DNA from: Candidatus Omnitrophota bacterium
GTDB lineage: Bacteria; Omnitrophota; Gorgyraeia; Gygaellales; Profunditerraquicolaceae
Assembly: GCA_903907475.1 (NCBI GenBank)
Contig: CAIVOB010000196.1
Location: 1 to 5,352, forward strand
Length of the DNA stretch: 5,352 nucleotides
Direction of reading: 5' to 3'
The notes under the pieces were generated by a model. It saw only the letters and a program-made list of their open reading frames with translations. It ran no database searches and was not told where the DNA came from. Numbering within the stretch: the first letter of the stretch is position 1; each line of letters starts with the position of its first letter. Shown here piece by piece: positions 1-5,154 of the stretch. Made by a program: the position numbers and the translations under genes.

Positions 1-204
1 AATAGCTTTGCTTGGTATATTTAGAAGTAAGCTCTTAGCTTTATTGCTGTAAGCGCTCACTCCTAAAAGAAAATAGGCGCTGGATCCGGGTTTTTGGGTT
101 AATAGCGTAGAAAGTAATCCGCCGCTACAGGATTCGGCAACGGCGATAGTTTTAGCGTGCAGTAGCAATTGGCGATGAACTTGGGTGATAATTTTCTCAA
201 GCAT
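1..204 (-). CDS. pncC: Nicotinamide-nucleotide amidohydrolase (PncC/CinA C-terminal family), 5' part only
   Basis: The 68 visible codons run off the left edge, so the C-terminus is not seen. The family (established knowledge) hydrolyses nicotinamide mononucleotide to nicotinate mononucleotide in cytosolic pyridine-nucleotide salvage. Direct evidence is the hallmark TIAVAESCSGG at residues 19-29, which carries the family's conserved serine segment. It is followed by PGSSAYFLLGVSAYSN (39-54), matching the conserved PGSS-x-(Y/W)F-x-x-G-x-x-(A/T)YSN block. The amidase domain begins almost at the start codon, so this is a stand-alone PncC-type protein, not full-length CinA with its N-terminal MoCF-like domain. 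The start is well fixed: an in-frame TAA lies three codons upstream (211-213, minus strand) and no other start codon lies between. No Shine-Dalgarno precedes the ATG. The gene is divergent from the riboflavin operon and shares its promoter region. Confidence 0.9.
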   Translation of the reverse strand, partial: MLEKIITQVHRQLLLHAKTIAVAESCSGGLLSTLLTQKPGSSAYFLLGVSAYSNKAKSLLLNIPSKAI

Positions 205-207
205 TAG

Positions 208-222
208 CGGTTATTATAACCG
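208..222. repeat. 15-bp perfect inverted repeat over the pncC/cinA -10 box
   Basis: CGGTTATTATAACCG is a perfect palindrome, seven base pairs around a central T. It covers the whole minus-strand -10 element. A TTATAA core is partly self-complementary anyway, but the flanking CGG/CCG extends the symmetry. It could be an operator for a dimeric regulator of pncC/cinA, or chance symmetry. No regulator is encoded nearby. Confidence 0.35.
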
Positions 223-241
223 TTTTTAATCTTATTGACAA
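213..241 (-). promoter_or_regulatory. Promoter of the divergent pncC/cinA gene
   Basis: On the minus strand, TTGTCA (241-236) is separated by 17 bp from a perfect TATAAT (218-213). This matches the sigma70 consensus at 5 of 6 and 6 of 6 positions. The predicted start point, about seven bases beyond the -10 box, falls at 204-206, on or next to the A of the ATG, so the mRNA should be essentially leaderless. The -35 hexamer lies on the same base pairs as the -35 of the riboflavin promoter. Positions are read directly; activity is inferred. Confidence 0.75.
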
Positions 242-262
242 GCTTAGTTTTCCTGTTATAAT
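235..262 (+). promoter_or_regulatory. Promoter of the riboflavin operon (extended -10)
   Basis: A perfect TTGACA (235-240), a 16-bp spacer and a perfect TATAAT (257-262) form a full-consensus sigma70 promoter. TGT at 254-256 supplies an extended -10 (TGn). The expected start is near A269, one base before the first paired base of the FMN aptamer at 270, which is the layout expected for a riboswitch-led transcript. So strong a promoter fits a system controlled mainly by termination and not by initiation. Confidence 0.88.
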
Positions 263-269
263 TAATTCA

Positions 270-426
270 TTAGTCTTTAGGGCAAGGTGGAAATCCTTAC
301 CGGCGGTCTAGCCCGCGAGCAGATAGTTAGTTTGACTATTTGCAGATTTGGTTAAATTCCAGAGCCGATGGTGTCAGAGGGAAATAAAATTTCTCGCTGC
401 CGAAAGTCCAGATGAGAGAAGATTAA
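270..426 (+). ncRNA. FMN riboswitch aptamer (RFN element)
   Basis: The conserved RFN blocks occur in order: AGGGCAAGG with GAAAUCC (279-296), ACCGGCGGU (299-307), AGCCCGCGAGC (310-320), AUUCCAGAGCCGAUGGU (356-372) and GAAAGUCCAGAUGAGAGAAG (402-421). Hand folding gives a closing stem 270-277/419-426 and GGGC 280-283 with GCCC 311-314. It also gives AAGG 284-287 with CCUU 295-298, a nine-pair variable hairpin 319-327/335-343, and a seven-pair hairpin 379-385/389-395. By family knowledge, FMN binding stabilises the closing stem and favours the downstream terminator, so the operon is repressed when flavin is plentiful. The last conserved block differs slightly from the usual AGUCUGGAUGGGAGAAG (CCAGAUGAG here), but the fold is intact. 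Confidence 0.96.
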
Positions 427-436
427 CTTTAAAATG

Positions 437-462
437 CCCGGAGATTTTGTTTCGGGTTTTTT
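437..462 (+). terminator. Riboswitch-controlled intrinsic terminator
   Basis: CCCGGAG (437-443) pairs with UUUCGGG (450-456) around the loop AUUUUG. The four outer pairs are G-C and the inner part includes two G-U pairs. Six T follow (457-462), then G and six more T. The hairpin lies 10 nt after the aptamer closing stem and ends well before the ribBA start, so control is by premature termination rather than by masking the ribosome site. An alternative pairing, CCGAAA 400-405 with UUUCGG 450-455, could act as antiterminator; this is inference. Confidence 0.88.
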
Positions 463-482
463 GTTTTTTAAGCGCAATTGAA

Positions 483-489
483 AGGAAAG
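483..489 (+). promoter_or_regulatory. Ribosome binding site of ribBA
   Basis: AGGAAAG lies about 10-12 nt upstream of ATG 499. It is a moderate Shine-Dalgarno with a somewhat long spacing. It supports ATG 499 over the in-frame TTG at 478, which lies upstream of this site and close behind the terminator T-run, with no purine-rich site before it. Confidence 0.6.
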
Positions 490-498
490 CATCTGCTG

Positions 499-1707
499 AT
501 GTTTAATACAATTCCTGAAATTTTAGAAGATTTAAAAGCCGGCAAGATCGTGATTATTGTGGATGATGAAGATCGCGAGAATGAAGGTGATTTAGTGATG
601 GCGGGTGAAGCTCTTGGGCCGGAAGATATTAATTTTATGGCTAAGTTTGGCCGAGGCTTGATTTGTATTTCCATGGAGGAGGAACGTTTACGTTTTCTGG
701 AACTTGATCCGATGTTGAAAAATACTTTGCAATCTGTACAGGAAGACCCTTTTAAAACTGCCTGGATGATTTCAGTGGATGCTGCTTCCGGGGTAACGAC
801 CGGAATTTCTGCGCCCGATCGGGCCAAGACAATTGAAGTTTTAATTAATCAAAAAAGTTCGGCAAAAGATTTAGCACGCCCGGGACATATTTTTCCTTTA
901 CGTTCTCGGCCGGGTGGAGTATTGGTGCGCGCCGGGCATACTGAAGCGAGCTTAGATTTGATGCGCTTAGCGGGTTTATATCCGGCGGGAGTAATTTGTG
1001 AAATTATGAATGATGATGGATCCATGGCGCGTTTGCCGCAATTAATGGAATTTGCCAAGAAACATCATTTAAGAATTGCCACGATTGCCAGCCTGATTGA
1101 ATATCGCCGTAAATCGGAAAAATTAGTGGAGGTTATTGTGCAGACCAGATTGCCGACTAAATTTGGCGAGTTTAAATTATTTGTTTATCGGGATAAAACT
1201 AATAGCCAAACGCATCTGGCTTTAACGATGGGAGCATGGGAGGATGAAGCGGTCTTGGTGCGCGTGCATTCAGCTTGTCTTACGGGTGACGTGCTAGGAT
1301 CATTACGTTGTGATTGTGGCCGTCAATTAGAGAAAGCCATGGAGATTATTGCCGCGCAGAAACAAGGGGTCATTATTTATATGAATCAGGAGGGGAGAGG
1401 AATTGGTCTCGTGGAAAAACTACGCGCTTATAAGCTTCAGGATCAAGGTATGGATACGGTAGAAGCGAATGAAGCATTGGGGCACAAAGCGGATTTACGT
1501 GATTATGGTATCGGGGCGCAAATCCTGGTGGACTTAGGAGTGAAGCAAATTAAATTGTTGACGAACAATCCGCGCAAGATTGTGGGTTTGGAAGGTTATG
1601 GATTGCAGGTGGCCGAGCGTATTTCATTAGAAATTAAACCCGGCCCGGAGAATTATAAATATTTAAAGACTAAAAAAGAGAAACTTGGACATCAAATCCA
1701 AATTTAA
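499..1707 (+). CDS. ribBA: Bifunctional 3,4-dihydroxy-2-butanone 4-phosphate synthase / GTP cyclohydrolase II
   Basis: This fused cytosolic enzyme has 402 residues, close to the 398 of Bacillus subtilis RibA. The N-terminal domain (about 1-205) makes 3,4-dihydroxy-2-butanone 4-phosphate from ribulose 5-phosphate. It carries the acidic loop [10 protein letters not shown] (22-31), RPGHIFPL (127-134), RAGHTEA (144-150) and CEIMNDDG (167-174). The C-terminal domain (about 206-402) opens GTP to the diaminopyrimidine. It has zinc-ligand cysteines C260, C271 and C273 in HSACLTGD and RCDCG, then NQEGRGIGL (296-304) and TNNPRK (355-360). Both active sites look complete, so it supplies both branches of the pathway. 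The start at ATG 499 gives [15 protein letters not shown], which aligns with the usual family N-terminus; starting at TTG 478 would add seven unfamiliar residues. It is the first gene after the riboswitch. Confidence 0.97.
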   Translation: MFNTIPEILEDLKAGKIVIIVDDEDRENEGDLVMAGEALGPEDINFMAKFGRGLICISMEEERLRFLELDPMLKNTLQSVQEDPFKTAWMISVDAASGVTTGISAPDRAKTIEVLINQKSSAKDLARPGHIFPLRSRPGGVLVRAGHTEASLDLMRLAGLYPAGVICEIMNDDGSMARLPQLMEFAKKHHLRIATIASLIEYRRKSEKLVEVIVQTRLPTKFGEFKLFVYRDKTNSQTHLALTMGAWEDEAVLVRVHSACLTGDVLGSLRCDCGRQLEKAMEIIAAQKQGVIIYMNQEGRGIGLVEKLRAYKLQDQGMDTVEANEALGHKADLRDYGIGAQILVDLGVKQIKLLTNNPRKIVGLEGYGLQVAERISLEIKPGPENYKYLKTKKEKLGHQIQI

Positions 1708-1710
1708 AAC

Positions 1711-1717
1711 AAGGAGG
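1711..1717 (+). promoter_or_regulatory. Strong ribosome binding site of ribH
   Basis: AAGGAGG, a near-perfect Shine-Dalgarno, lies 4 nt before ATG 1722 in the 14-nt gap after ribBA. It is the strongest ribosome site in the operon. This fits the family's need for many RibH chains, since lumazine synthase forms pentamers or 60-mers. Confidence 0.8.
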
Positions 1718-1721
1718 AAAA

Positions 1722-2189
1722 ATGGTTAAAGTGATTAGTGGTAATTTATTGGGAGCGGGAAAAAATTTTGGATTAATTGCTTCGCGTTTTAATGATTTTA
1801 TGACTAAAGAATTAGTGAGCGGCTGTATTGATACTTTAGCGCGCCATGGAGTGGAGGATAAGGATATTACGGTGACTTGGGTCCCCGGAGCTTTTGAGTT
1901 GCCTTTGGTAGCGCAAAAAATGGCGAAAGCTAAAACTTTTGACGCTTTAATTTGTTTAGGCACGGTAATTCGCGGAGCAACTCCGCATTTTGATTATATC
2001 GCCGCTGAAGTCGCTAAGGGGATCGCCAAGGTTTCTTTAGATAGCGGTTTACCGGTGATTTTTGGGATTATTACTGCCGATAGTATTGAGCAGGCCGTCG
2101 AGCGTGCCGGTTCTAAAGATGGTAATAAAGGCCGGGACGCGGCGCTTTCGGCGTTGGAAATGGTCAACTTAACGCGTCAGATTAAATAA
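1722..2189 (+). CDS. ribH: 6,7-dimethyl-8-ribityllumazine synthase
   Basis: RibH condenses 5-amino-6-ribitylamino-uracil with 3,4-dihydroxy-2-butanone 4-phosphate to lumazine, the penultimate step to riboflavin. The protein has 155 residues, the normal family length. Visible motifs are SRFN (21-24) with the aromatic residue that stacks on the pyrimidine, VPGAFELP (54-61), and [14 protein letters not shown] (79-92) with catalytic-site histidine H89. [17 protein letters not shown] (114-130) follows, with R128 as the expected phosphate-binding arginine, then the conserved KDGNKG (132-137). No key residue is missing. It follows ribBA by 14 nt, and its TAA stop shares a base with the nusB ATG. Whether it assembles as a pentamer or an icosahedron cannot be read from the sequence. 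Confidence 0.97.
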   Translation: MVKVISGNLLGAGKNFGLIASRFNDFMTKELVSGCIDTLARHGVEDKDITVTWVPGAFELPLVAQKMAKAKTFDALICLGTVIRGATPHFDYIAAEVAKGIAKVSLDSGLPVIFGIITADSIEQAVERAGSKDGNKGRDAALSALEMVNLTRQIK

Positions 2190-2605
2190 TGCGTAAACGT
2201 ACTAAGGCGCGGGAATATGTTTTGCAGATGCTATACCAAGTTGATATTACTCGGGGTAGTTGGGAGGAAATTTTGGAAAATTTTTGGGCGACTAATGATC
2301 AAGAAGAATTGTCAGTAGAACTGAAAGATTTCTCCGCTCAATTATTGCAAGGAGTCGTGAGCCATTTGGAGGAGATCGATAAAAAAATTAGTAAATATGC
2401 GGCGAATTGGCAGTTAGAGCGCATGGCTTTTGTGGATCGCAATATTATGCGTTTAGGATGTTTTGAGCTTATTTATCGCGCTGATATTCCGCCGAAAGTG
2501 GCGATTAATGAAGCGGTGGAGTTAGCAAAAAAATATTCCGGATCGGAATCTGGAAAATTTGTTAATGCTATTCTTGATCAAATTAAAATCGAGCAGAAAA
2601 AATGA
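2189..2605 (+). CDS. nusB: Transcription antitermination protein NusB
   Basis: NusB pairs with NusE (ribosomal protein S10) on boxA RNA and helps RNA polymerase read through rRNA operons. The 138-residue length is typical of the all-helical family. Characteristic blocks are the basic N-terminal RKRTKAREYVLQMLYQVD (2-19), NWQLERMAFVDRNIMRLG (73-90), then FELIYRADIPPKVAINEA and VELAKKYSG, and KFVNAILD near the C-terminus. The start codon overlaps the ribH stop (TAATG) and no clear Shine-Dalgarno precedes it, so translation probably depends on ribosomes terminating on ribH. A ribH-nusB pairing is common in bacteria, including the Escherichia coli ribD-ribH-nusB order. Being under the FMN riboswitch, its expression should vary with flavin unless an internal promoter exists; none was seen. 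Confidence 0.95.
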   Translation: MRKRTKAREYVLQMLYQVDITRGSWEEILENFWATNDQEELSVELKDFSAQLLQGVVSHLEEIDKKISKYAANWQLERMAFVDRNIMRLGCFELIYRADIPPKVAINEAVELAKKYSGSESGKFVNAILDQIKIEQKK

Positions 2606-3417
2606 AGTACGCCGATTTGCATGTCCACACTACTGAAAGTGACGGTACCTTTACGCCGACGAGATTAGTGCAGGCGGCGCTTAAGTGTTCTTTGGCGGCG
2701 ATTGCGATTGTTGATCATGACACCGTGGGGGGAGTTGCCGAAGCCAAAGCTGCAGCAGTGGGCACGGATTTAGAGATAATTCCGGGCTTGGAATTAACGG
2801 CCCAAAATGAAAACCAAGAAATTCATATTTTAGGGTATTTTCTCGATTATCAGAATCAATCTTTGTTAGAAAAATTAAAGCTTGTGCAGCAAAATCGCGT
2901 GGAGCGGGTTTATAAAATCGTGAACAATCTTAAAGATTTAGGCTTGACCCTTAATCCGCAGGCGGTTTTTGATATTTCCGGCCCGGGCACGGTAGGTCGG
3001 ATGCATATTGCTAAAGCGCTTTTGCAGGAAGGTTTAGTGGCGTCTACCGCGGAGGCTTTTCGTAAATATATCGGTGATAAATCTCCGGCTTATGTTTTAG
3101 GTTTTCGTTTTTCTCCCGCGGAAGCGATTGCTTTAATTAATCAGGCGGGCGGGGTGGCAGTATTAGCGCACCCCTATATGTTACATAATGATGCTTTGAT
3201 CCCAGAGTTTGCTGGTTATGGATTGCAGGGGATTGAGGTTTATTATCCGGAACACTCTCAAGCAATGATAAATTTTTATTTAGATTTAGCCAAGAAGTTT
3301 AATCTTTTGGTGACCGGCGGCTCTGATTTTCATGGTGCGGTAAAGCCGGATATTAAATTGGGGATGATTAAATTGCCCTGGGAATTAGTAGAAAAATTAC
3401 GTCAGGAGAAAAGATGA
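2602..3417 (+). CDS. PHP-domain metal-dependent phosphoesterase (YciV/TrpH-like)
   Basis: This 271-residue protein has the full set of PHP-domain metal ligands. They are DLHVHTTESDG (5-15, with H7 and H9), IVDHDT (36-41), PGLELT (61-66, with E64), EIHILGY (73-79, with H75), the GRMHIA segment (132-137), VLAHPY (187-192, with H190) and GSDFHG (240-245, with D242 and H244). The layout matches the COG0613-type family. Characterised members include the 3',5'-nucleoside bisphosphate phosphatase and the E. coli 5'-3' exonuclease YciV (RNase AM). No signal peptide or membrane segment is visible, so it should be cytosolic. It overlaps nusB by ATGA and ribD by ATGA, placing it inside the riboflavin operon. 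The exact substrate is unknown. Role in nucleotide-bisphosphate or RNA turnover is the default reading; a role as the unassigned riboflavin-pathway phosphatase is a context-based inference. Confidence 0.9.
   Translation: MKYADLHVHTTESDGTFTPTRLVQAALKCSLAAIAIVDHDTVGGVAEAKAAAVGTDLEIIPGLELTAQNENQEIHILGYFLDYQNQSLLEKLKLVQQNRVERVYKIVNNLKDLGLTLNPQAVFDISGPGTVGRMHIAKALLQEGLVASTAEAFRKYIGDKSPAYVLGFRFSPAEAIALINQAGGVAVLAHPYMLHNDALIPEFAGYGLQGIEVYYPEHSQAMINFYLDLAKKFNLLVTGGSDFHGAVKPDIKLGMIKLPWELVEKLRQEKR
3404..3408 (+). promoter_or_regulatory. Ribosome binding site of ribD, inside the PHP gene
   Basis: AGGAG lies 5 nt before ATG 3414, within the last codons of the upstream gene. It supports the overlapping ATGA start for ribD over the downstream in-frame ATG at codon 10. 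Confidence 0.7.
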
Positions 3418-4508
3418 TTTGCTCTCAAGATGAAAAATATATGCGTTTAGCTTTAAAATTAGCGCTTAAAGCCAAAGGCCGGACTTCTCCTAATCCGCTC
3501 GTGGGGGCTTTAGTGGTTAAAAATGGGGAAATTATCGGCCGTGGTTTTCACGCGCGCGCGGGTTTAGCGCATGCTGAGATTGTGGCTTTAGATGAAGCGG
3601 GGATTAAAGCCAAAGGTGCCACACTTTATGTGACGCTTGAACCTTGCGCGCATACGGGACGCACTCCACCGTGTATTAATCGCATCATTCAAAGCGGAAT
3701 AAGAGAAGTGGTGGTGGGGATGATTGACCCTAACCCCGTGAACAATGGGCGGGGCGTAATGCTTCTTAAACAGAATAACGTTAAAGTTAAAGTCGGGATT
3801 CTTGATGCGCAAGTTACTGCGATTAATGAAAGTTTTATAAAATATATTACCACTGGTTTACCTTTAGTAACGGTAAAAGTGGCGGAGTCTTTAGATGGCC
3901 GCATTGCTACTTCGACCGGAGATTCGAAATGGATTACTTCGGATAAATCGCGTTCTTTTGCGCATCGCCTGCGTAAGGATTTTGATGCGATTATGGTCGG
4001 GGTTAATACCGTTTTACGGGATAATCCGCGTTTGGACGTTTGGTTTTCTAAAAAATCATTGGTGAAAATTATTGTTGATAGTAATTTAAGCACCCCGGTA
4101 AATGCTAATGTTTTTTTGGGGAACGGGCAGGTGATTATTATTACTTTACCTAGCCGCCCGGGGCAGGAGACTGAGAATCGCAAAAATTTATTTGCCAAGG
4201 CTAAAATTTTGGAAGTTAAAGAAAAATCCGGACAGATTAATTTACGTGATGCTTTAAAAAAAATGGCGCATCTTGGAATAACTAATATTATTGTTGAAGG
4301 CGGGGGGACTTTAATCGGTTCGCTTTTTGATGAAAAATTAGTGGATAAAGTATTATTTTTTATTAGCCCTAAAATTATCGGGGGCAAAGACGCCATTTCT
4401 TCGGTGATGGGCCAAGGAGTAAAACGCATTGATCAGGCAAGAAAATTGCATGATTTAAAAGTGCGCCGTTTTGGCGAGGATCTTTTGGTGCAAGCGAGGT
4501 TAAAGTAA
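3414..4508 (+). CDS. ribD: Bifunctional diaminohydroxyphosphoribosylaminopyrimidine deaminase / 5-amino-6-(5-phosphoribosylamino)uracil reductase
   Basis: RibD carries out the two steps after GTP cyclohydrolase II: zinc-dependent deamination, then NADPH-dependent reduction of the ribosyl side chain. The N-terminal cytidine-deaminase-like domain (about 1-145) has HAE at 53-55 (zinc ligand H53, catalytic E55). EPCAHTGRTPPC at 76-87 supplies zinc ligands C78 and C87. DPNP at 105-108 is also conserved. The reductase domain (about 150-364) shows VTVKVAESLDGRIAT (152-166), WITS (173-176), MVGVNTVLRDNPRL (194-207) and the glycine-rich VEGGGTLIGSLF segment with E295-G298. The length of 364 is typical. 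The N-terminal DEKYMRLALKLA matches the family's first helix and supports the start. It overlaps the PHP gene by 4 nt and abuts ribE. Confidence 0.97.
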   Translation: MICSQDEKYMRLALKLALKAKGRTSPNPLVGALVVKNGEIIGRGFHARAGLAHAEIVALDEAGIKAKGATLYVTLEPCAHTGRTPPCINRIIQSGIREVVVGMIDPNPVNNGRGVMLLKQNNVKVKVGILDAQVTAINESFIKYITTGLPLVTVKVAESLDGRIATSTGDSKWITSDKSRSFAHRLRKDFDAIMVGVNTVLRDNPRLDVWFSKKSLVKIIVDSNLSTPVNANVFLGNGQVIIITLPSRPGQETENRKNLFAKAKILEVKEKSGQINLRDALKKMAHLGITNIIVEGGGTLIGSLFDEKLVDKVLFFISPKIIGGKDAISSVMGQGVKRIDQARKLHDLKVRRFGEDLLVQARLK

Positions 4509-5084
4509 ATGTTCAGTGGGATTATTGAAGAGCTAGGAACTTTAAAAAAAAGATCGAGCCTTAAAGGGATAGCGCAATTGGAAGTTTGCGCTCAAGAAAT
4601 CCGGAAAGATATAAAAATTGGAGATAGCGTTGCTTTAAATGGTGTTTGTTTAACGGTTATCGCTTTCGATAATAATGGTTTTAGTTTTGAGGCTATGGCG
4701 CAGACGTTAAAAAATACGAATTTGGGATTATTAAAAATCGGCGAAAAGATTAATCTCGAACGCGCTCTAAAAATTGGGGATCGCGTTTCCGGGCATTTTG
4801 TTTCCGGGCATGTGGACTGTTTGGGAATTATTCGTAAAAAAATTTTGCATCAAGGCACTTTAGAACTGGAGATTGCGGTGCCACTTAAATATATGCCCTA
4901 TTGTTTAGAGAAGGGGTCGATTGCTTTAGACGGGATAAGTTTGACCTTGGCTGGAAAACGAGGCAATATTCTCACGGTGCGCATTATCCCTCACACTTTA
5001 AAGAATACCACTTTAAGTTTTAAAGGCCCATCCGATAAATTGAATGTTGAGTTCGATTTGCTCGCCAAAAAAATCTCTGCTTAA
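4509..5084 (+). CDS. ribE: Riboflavin synthase, alpha subunit (short C-terminus)
   Basis: RibE dismutates two lumazines into riboflavin and the pyrimidine that RibH reuses. Two lumazine-binding barrels are visible. The first (about 1-96) starts MFSGIIEE and has NGVCLTV (44-50, with C47) and LKIGEKINLERAL. The second (about 97-190) contains GHVDCLG (100-106, with H101), KGSIALDGISLTL (135-147, with D141 and S144) and IIPHTLKNTTL (159-169). These sites correspond to the conserved active-site positions of the family. At 191 residues it is shorter than the usual roughly 200-215: it ends NVEFDLLAKKISA, where homologues continue into a C-terminal helix used for trimer contacts. The ATG directly abuts the ribD stop, and GAGG (4496-4499) lies 9 nt upstream. 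It is the last gene of the operon. Confidence 0.95.
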   Translation: MFSGIIEELGTLKKRSSLKGIAQLEVCAQEIRKDIKIGDSVALNGVCLTVIAFDNNGFSFEAMAQTLKNTNLGLLKIGEKINLERALKIGDRVSGHFVSGHVDCLGIIRKKILHQGTLELEIAVPLKYMPYCLEKGSIALDGISLTLAGKRGNILTVRIIPHTLKNTTLSFKGPSDKLNVEFDLLAKKISA

Positions 5085-5154
5085 ATCTTCTTATTATTAA
5101 TTATAATATTAATCTATTTTGTCCTTCGGATATTGTTTTGCTTGTGAGCTCCAC
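5085..5154. other. AT-rich spacer after the operon with a weak AU hairpin
   Basis: This stretch directly after ribE holds no gene. ATTAAT (5096-5101) can pair with ATTAAT (5108-5113) around a six-base loop, and is followed by CTATTTTG. That would be a very weak terminator, all A-U with an interrupted T-run. No convincing intrinsic terminator for the operon was found here, so its 3' end is unresolved. Confidence 0.3.

Noticed and set aside
478..498. In-frame TTG at 478 as the ribBA start.
   Set aside because: It lies just behind the terminator T-run with no ribosome site upstream. The extra seven residues do not match the family, whereas ATG 499 gives the usual N-terminus.
468..827. 119-codon minus-strand frame opposite the 5' part of ribBA.
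   Set aside because: Serine- and lysine-rich low-information translation, antisense to the conserved RibB domain.
849..1963. Shorter minus-strand frames opposite ribBA and ribH (69 and 97 codons).
   Set aside because: They are antisense to conserved coding sequence and have no recognisable motifs.
3588..3812. 74-codon minus-strand frame opposite the RibD deaminase domain.
   Set aside because: It lies opposite the zinc-binding region of RibD, and its sequence resembles no known protein.
3689..4429. Long open frame (246 codons) on the minus strand opposite ribD.
   Set aside because: It is antisense to a clearly conserved RibD. The translation shows no family motifs, and no ribosome site or operon context supports it.
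5102..5107. TATAAT after ribE as a promoter for something to the right.
   Set aside because: There is no -35-like hexamer at the right spacing, and TATAAT is expected by chance in such an AT-rich stretch.
5085..5149. Read-through or frameshifted continuation of ribE restoring a full C-terminus.
   Set aside because: The in-frame codons after the stop give hydrophobic AT-rich translation (leucine and isoleucine runs) with no resemblance to the family's C-terminal helix.
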